This document shows, piece after piece, positions 15,100-19,091 of a stretch of 19,091 nucleotides of DNA; positions within the stretch are counted from its first letter, which is position 1, and each line of letters begins with the position of its first letter. The stretch covers positions 1 to 19,091 of the forward strand of contig JBLIDB010000082.1 of the NCBI GenBank assembly GCA_047634015.1. The letters are read 5' to 3'. The translations under genes were made by a program, and so were the position numbers. The notes beneath the pieces are model-generated. The model saw only the letters and a list, made by a program, of their open reading frames with translations. It ran no database searches and was not told the DNA's origin. The DNA is from JAJRXG01 sp047634015 (lineage in GTDB: Bacteria > Bacteroidota > Bacteroidia > Chitinophagales > Saprospiraceae).

Positions 15100-16980
15100 T
15101 TACCGTACCACATTATTAGTCCCATTAAGCACATTAAGCGCTCGATTGGCAACTCTTACGACATACTTATTGATATCTCCTTCATCGACAACTTTCTGTA
15201 GACTTGATTCCACTGGACGCGCATCCTCTCCTATCTCATCAAGCACTTGAGTAGCAAGAAGACGCACCCAATCATCTGGGTGCGATAAATCCATATTTAG
15301 AATTATAAGAGGCTTCTGAAATTGTCCAACTTTACAAAGCGCTCTGGCGGCAGCAATTCTAACTGCCGGCACCTCATCATCCAGTAATTTATTCAACTCC
15401 TTTTTAGAAGCTACAAGTGTAGCGAGTAGAGGAAGATTACCGAGGCTTATAGCTGCCCAATATCTTACAGCTTCATTATCATGTTGCAATGCTTGAGTTA
15501 GCTCTTTTGGGTTATTTCCTAAGGCCGCTTCTCTAATTTTGGTAATTGGAACATTACGTTCTCTTAAGATTTTATAGATAGACTTATCTTCTTTTTGTTC
15601 CCAAGCTCTCATGATGGTCTCTGGAATAAGACCAGAATCTTTAGTATTGTCAGACCATCTCGCATGAGCATTTCTCATTTCTAAAAGTACTTCATGTAAG
15701 TTTGGATTGTTCGCAAGATTGTTTAATTCATATGGATCATTCTGAAGGTCGAATAATTCCTCATCGGCTTTTCTATGTGCTATGATATGAGCTCCAGCAA
15801 TTGGCATCTTACCCATTGACTGTGCTTTTCTAATTTCCATCATGATCTCCCCTTGCTCTGGCGTATTCATGAATTGTGTATACGGCTTATAGGATTCGTA
15901 GTATCTAATATACTTGAATTGCTTACTTCTAACAGCTCGCTGCATATCATATCGCTCATCCATCCGATCTCGAGCGGAGTAAGCATAGGCTCTTTCTGGT
16001 TTGAGGCTTTTCCCCAAGAATGCCCTTCCTTGCATGTTTTGCGGAACATCAATATTCGCAAGATTGAGAACCGTCGCCGGCAAATCTATAAAACAAACAA
16101 TCTCATCATTGACACTTCCTGGCTTTCCTCTCATTAATGTTTGGTAGCGCTCCGGTGATTTTACAATCAACGGTACTTTAATCCCTGAATCATAAAGCCA
16201 ACGCTTATGTCGCGGAACTCCTGTGCCGTGATCAGAGAAGAATACGATAATCGTATTATCAGCAAGACCATCCTCTTCTAATTCTTGTAATATCTCCCCT
16301 ACCCTAATATCCATCATAGAGATGTTGTCATAATGACGTGCATATAATTCTCTTACTTTCTCGGTATCAGGAAAATACGGTGGTAACCTTAATTTACTCG
16401 GGTCTGCTCTTAACGCTTCTGGAAGATCAGCAGTAACCCGCAGATGCTTCTCTTTTGAATTGATACAACTTTCATGTGTTAATGTCAGATTAAAAATTGA
16501 GAAAAACGGCTTGTTCTTATCCACTCTGTTCCTCCAATGGGCCTCCTTCCCAGAATCATCCCATATTGATTTAGAATCATAGACGAGATTGTAATCCTCC
16601 TTAGAATTGTTGGAACAGTAATACCCTTTTTCTCTTAAGAGCTCTGGATAATATTGAAACCCAGAAGGCATCTTCCCTTTACATCTCATATGTTGAGAAC
16701 CAAGAGAAGTAGGATACATCCCAGTAATAATTGTTGATCTGGCAGGAGCACATACTGGTGCATCTGCAATAGCATTGCTATAAAGTACGCCCTCCTTGGC
16801 TAATTGATCCAATATGGGAGTATTGGCCAGTTCATCCCCATAACATCCGAGATCTGCGCTAATATCCTCTACTGAGATCCAAAGCATATTGGGCTGATTC
16901 TGCGCATTCCCAGAAATGCCTACATGGAGTAAGCATACCATCAATGTCACTTTCCTTAATGCAAGAAATTTAATCTCCAT
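15100..16980 (-). CDS. Exported type I sulfatase with C-terminal HEAT repeats
   Basis: ATG 16980 gives 626 residues starting MEIKFLALRKVTLMVCLLHV, a clean signal peptide ending GNAQ. A GTG 14 codons earlier would overlap the upstream gene and weakens the signal. The core is the alkaline-phosphatase-fold sulfatase: PNMLWISVEDIS with metal-binding Glu/Asp (about 38-39), the formylglycine site Cys77-Ala-Pro-Ala-Arg, FFSDHGTG with Asp250-His251, and RHKRWLYDSG. The CAPAR core needs maturation by a formylglycine-generating enzyme not in the window. Similarity of the opening resembles N-sulfoglucosamine sulfohydrolase-like enzymes, but the substrate is undetermined. About the last 125 residues form four HEAT-like repeats (for example AVRIAAARALCKVG, WVRLLATQVLDEIG, YVVRVANRALNVL). 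It follows the SASA esterase by 31 bases, so desulfation and deacetylation of one glycan is likely. Confidence 0.93.
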   Translation of the reverse strand: MEIKFLALRKVTLMVCLLHVGISGNAQNQPNMLWISVEDISADLGCYGDELANTPILDQLAKEGVLYSNAIADAPVCAPARSTIITGMYPTSLGSQHMRCKGKMPSGFQYYPELLREKGYYCSNNSKEDYNLVYDSKSIWDDSGKEAHWRNRVDKNKPFFSIFNLTLTHESCINSKEKHLRVTADLPEALRADPSKLRLPPYFPDTEKVRELYARHYDNISMMDIRVGEILQELEEDGLADNTIIVFFSDHGTGVPRHKRWLYDSGIKVPLIVKSPERYQTLMRGKPGSVNDEIVCFIDLPATVLNLANIDVPQNMQGRAFLGKSLKPERAYAYSARDRMDERYDMQRAVRSKQFKYIRYYESYKPYTQFMNTPEQGEIMMEIRKAQSMGKMPIAGAHIIAHRKADEELFDLQNDPYELNNLANNPNLHEVLLEMRNAHARWSDNTKDSGLIPETIMRAWEQKEDKSIYKILRERNVPITKIREAALGNNPKELTQALQHDNEAVRYWAAISLGNLPLLATLVASKKELNKLLDDEVPAVRIAAARALCKVGQFQKPLIILNMDLSHPDDWVRLLATQVLDEIGEDARPVESSLQKVVDEGDINKYVVRVANRALNVLNGTNNVVR

Positions 16981-17011
16981 CAACGATTTAATTCTAACAA
17001 ATAGCGCGTTA

Positions 17012-17803
17012 TTATTTACCACTCTTTTCTAATTGTACTTGTAATTCAATCATTTGCTTTGCATAGCGATTACCCATTAGGATAGCGCTCGATGTATCGA
17101 AATGAGTATTGTCAGCTGTAGTGGTTCCCTCGCTACTTACCAACCCTGCATTTTTTATAAATCCCGGGACCTTACGCAAGACATCATTAATGGGGATTCG
17201 GCGATCAATTTCAAATACTTCTCCTGCGACAAAAGGCAAAGTAGGATCATCAAAAGCTTCTCTTAAACCATTGACCATTTCTTCTAATCGTCCTAAATAT
17301 AAAGCCCTCCTTATCTCATCGCTATCACTCTCTCCTTGATGCCAGATGATTCCTTTTAGATTGCCATTTCTTTTAGCCGCTCGAGTACGTCTTACGGCTT
17401 CTTTGAAAAAATGAGTCCCAGGCATCCATTGCACGATTCCTGTTCCACCCTTAGCATTTACAACCAGTCCAATTTTACTATTAGGTTTTTCCGCTTGCAT
17501 AGATTGAGCGAATGAATATGCAGGACTTAAGCGCTGCATATCAATATTCTTTCTAATTGTAGAGTACTTGTTTAGGGGGTTTTCGGCTGGCTCCCATTGT
17601 TTATTTTCACTACCATTATATAGGAATACATGCTCAAGAGCTCCTTTATCTTCTGGTCTAATTTCTGCCCTTCCTGCCATATTGGATTGACCAATGACTA
17701 AATAGATGTCTACTCTTTCCGTCAGAATTGTATCCTTTTTTACTGATGAGCAAGATAAGCCTAAGAACAAAAAAGCTAGCGCAAGCACCAAATATTTACC
17801 CAT
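17012..17803 (-). CDS. SASA-type carbohydrate acetyl-esterase lipoprotein
   Basis: The 263-residue SGNH-like esterase belongs to the sialate O-acetylesterase/CE6 group, which removes O-acetyl groups from sugars such as xylan or sialic acid. The N-terminus GKYLVLALAFLFLGLSC is a lipoprotein signal with Cys18, so the enzyme is anchored outside the cytoplasm. The nucleophile motif is IGQSNMAGR (Ser40), block GGTGIVQW (119-126) follows, WHQGESD (154-160) marks the oxyanion/acid block, and DNTHFD (Asp231, His234) supplies the remaining catalytic residues; all are present. The sulfatase begins 31 bases downstream. Upstream, a 15-bp hairpin separates it from the Gfo/Idh/MocA gene, so SASA and sulfatase may form their own transcription unit. 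Confidence 0.9.
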   Translation of the reverse strand: MGKYLVLALAFLFLGLSCSSVKKDTILTERVDIYLVIGQSNMAGRAEIRPEDKGALEHVFLYNGSENKQWEPAENPLNKYSTIRKNIDMQRLSPAYSFAQSMQAEKPNSKIGLVVNAKGGTGIVQWMPGTHFFKEAVRRTRAAKRNGNLKGIIWHQGESDSDEIRRALYLGRLEEMVNGLREAFDDPTLPFVAGEVFEIDRRIPINDVLRKVPGFIKNAGLVSSEGTTTADNTHFDTSSAILMGNRYAKQMIELQVQLEKSGK

Positions 17804-17820
17804 CTCAAGAATTAAAGTTT

Positions 17821-17863
17821 AACCCACATAATGCATTAGATATCCTACTGCATTATGCGGGTT
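17821..17863 (-). terminator. Long hairpin between oxidoreductase and esterase genes
   Basis: AACCCACATAATGCA (17821-17835) and TGCATTATGCGGGTT (17849-17863) pair over 15 bases with one mismatch that can be a G-T wobble in RNA, around a 13-base loop. It lies 36 bases after the oxidoreductase stop and 17 bases before the esterase start. No T-run of usual length follows, so it could be a terminator-like, attenuator or processing hairpin; the structure is certain but the role is inferred. Confidence 0.5.
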
Positions 17864-17899
17864 GAATATCAGTAGATATGGTTCTACTTATAAATATTT

Positions 17900-19091
17900 T
17901 TATAAAGTATAATACTCTTCCCATCCTTTTCTTGGAGGCCCACCTTCCAACATAAGATCTGCTAATGGGTTATTCGTGATTCTCTTTGTAGTACGATCAA
18001 AAACCAATTTTGTATTCAACCTCTGTGCCATGACACCCAGAGCAAAAACTTGACTCAATGGTCCCGCAATTTCAAAAGACGAACGACATTTCTCTTCTCC
18101 TCTGCATGATTTCAAGAAATTTTCAAAGTGATTAGATGGACTCACTGGCACTTCTGGTAGGCTTGATGCCATATCATTGGATGCTTCAAGACCTACTATA
18201 TCTAGAGTGCTTCCATGAGAACCACCTTTGAAAGTCAAATCCTTACCATAGATGATCTTACCAGGATTCAGTTTTGATTTTTTTATAGCACCCGCACTTG
18301 GAGGCGGAATATTAGGGTCTAATTTAGATTCTCCATATCCTTCTGGAAGTGGTGGTTGGTTCGTAAGTCCATCATACCACATCAAATCTACAGCAGGCAT
18401 ATTCCCTCTCTTAGGAAATTTGAATTTCAAGGTCGTAGACATTGGGAAGAAGAATGGGTTATGACCTTCTAAATACTCTGGAGTGACCTCTTCAGGTAAT
18501 CCGAGTTCTAGAAACTCATGGGCTGTATCCATCGTATGTGCTCCCCAATCTCCTAAGGCTCCCATTCCGAAATCATACCAGCATCTCCACTGACCATGGT
18601 GGTAGTCCTTATTATAGTCATGATGCTTGGCTGTCATAAGCCAAGTATCCCAATTCATATTTGTAGGAAGCGCTTCTTTTGCAGGATATCCCATCATCTT
18701 AGGATCCCAAGAATGCCATCTTCTGCGATTGTTCATATGCGCCACCACAGAAGTAATGTCTTTTATAACCCCCGCATCTTTCCATGCTTTAAATTGAAAA
18801 TAGTTGGCTTCAGAATGGCCTTGATTTCCCATCTGAGTGACAACGCCATGCTTCTTAGCTCCTTGCATCATGAGCTCGACCTCTTGGAATGTTCGTGCCA
18901 TAGGCTTCTCCACATATACATGAATCCCCATCGACATCGCCAACATTGTAATTGGAAAATGTGAAAAATCAGGAGTACCTACACTGACAGCGTCAATCTT
19001 GTCCCCCATCTTATCAAACATCTCTCTGAAGTCCGTAAACCTTGGAACATCAGGAAACTTGGCCAATACCTCGGCCGTATGCTCTCCTTCC
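17900..19091 (-). CDS. Gfo/Idh/MocA family oxidoreductase, N-terminus outside window
   Basis: The frame is open to the right window edge, giving 397 visible codons; the first 60 or so residues, with the GxGxxG nucleotide motif, are missing, and the TTG at 19066 is not the real start. Visible landmarks are KFPDVPRFTDFREMF (the second Rossmann strand region), DAVSVGTPDFSHFP, HVYVEKPMAR with the conserved Glu-Lys-Pro (about 61-63 of the visible part), TQMGNQGHS, and LGDWGAHTMDTAHEFL in the C-terminal domain carrying the catalytic Asp/His residues. The family uses NAD(P) to oxidise or reduce sugars, inositols and similar compounds. This subgroup often carries a twin-arginine or other export signal, which cannot be checked here. 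It is on the same strand as, and upstream of, the SASA-sulfatase pair, suggesting a shared glycan-processing locus. Confidence 0.92.
   Translation of the reverse strand, partial: EGEHTAEVLAKFPDVPRFTDFREMFDKMGDKIDAVSVGTPDFSHFPITMLAMSMGIHVYVEKPMARTFQEVELMMQGAKKHGVVTQMGNQGHSEANYFQFKAWKDAGVIKDITSVVAHMNNRRRWHSWDPKMMGYPAKEALPTNMNWDTWLMTAKHHDYNKDYHHGQWRCWYDFGMGALGDWGAHTMDTAHEFLELGLPEEVTPEYLEGHNPFFFPMSTTLKFKFPKRGNMPAVDLMWYDGLTNQPPLPEGYGESKLDPNIPPPSAGAIKKSKLNPGKIIYGKDLTFKGGSHGSTLDIVGLEASNDMASSLPEVPVSPSNHFENFLKSCRGEEKCRSSFEIAGPLSQVFALGVMAQRLNTKLVFDRTTKRITNNPLADLMLEGGPPRKGWEEYYTL

Noticed and set aside
15016..15201. Plus-strand 61-codon open frame overlapping the sulfatase 3' end
   Set aside because: It is antisense to the sulfatase HEAT repeat region and has no independent coding evidence.
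16981..17022. GTG start for the sulfatase, 14 codons upstream
   Set aside because: It would overlap the esterase gene and put polar residues before an otherwise clean signal peptide; still possible but less likely.

Overview
The window reads as a chromosomal segment of an AT-rich, probably marine, Bacteroidota bacterium. The evidence is the set of families rather than any marker gene: DUF1684 and DUF2911 proteins, a VPS10/Asp-box exported propeller, a sulfatase with C-terminal HEAT repeats, a SASA-type esterase, signal peptides ending in a Q at the cleavage site, weak or absent Shine-Dalgarno sequences and TAnnTTTG-like promoter elements. The order cannot be fixed from the sequence. No rRNA, tRNA, CRISPR array, intact transposase or phage gene was seen.

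Layout. 1-701: the 5' part of an exported DUF11-like protein and a possible small secreted Cys-containing peptide, both on the minus strand. 702-1538: an 837-base gene-free stretch whose second half holds copy A of a dispersed intergenic repeat. 1539-4634 (+): a 1031-residue exported Asp-box beta-propeller protein. 4635-4951: remnant copy C of the repeat. 4952-5125 (+): an unlisted 57-residue two-helix membrane protein whose stop overlaps the stop of a convergent NRK/uridine-kinase-like gene (5122-5643, -). 5735-6031: repeat copy B. 6081-6704 (+): a DUF1684 lipoprotein.

6867-10322 (-) is a catabolic block. An atypical Nramp-superfamily transporter is followed by 2-keto-3-deoxygluconate kinase (kdgK) and KDPG aldolase (eda). 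Together kdgK and eda convert KDG, the common end product of alginate, pectin and other uronate degradation, to pyruvate and glyceraldehyde-3-phosphate. A perfect 18-bp palindrome with a central CG, typical of LacI-family operators, lies between the transporter and kdgK.

10323-13211 is mostly non-coding: one DUF2911 gene, a C-terminal fragment of a serine hydrolase, and a previously hidden fragment (12917-13036) homologous to the 3' end of the sulfatase gene 2 kb away. 13212-14905 (+): a SRPBCC protein and an FAD amine-oxidase-like flavoprotein that must start at TTG. 15100-19091 (-): a Gfo/Idh/MocA oxidoreductase cut by the window edge, a SASA acetyl-esterase lipoprotein and a sulfatase. The last two are 31 bp apart and would deacetylate and desulfate a polysaccharide outside the cytoplasm.

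Functionally, the right side (esterase, sulfatase, oxidoreductase) and the kdgK-eda block both fit use of modified or acidic polysaccharides. No polysaccharide lyase, SusC/SusD pair or regulator gene is in the window, so it is not a complete utilisation locus.
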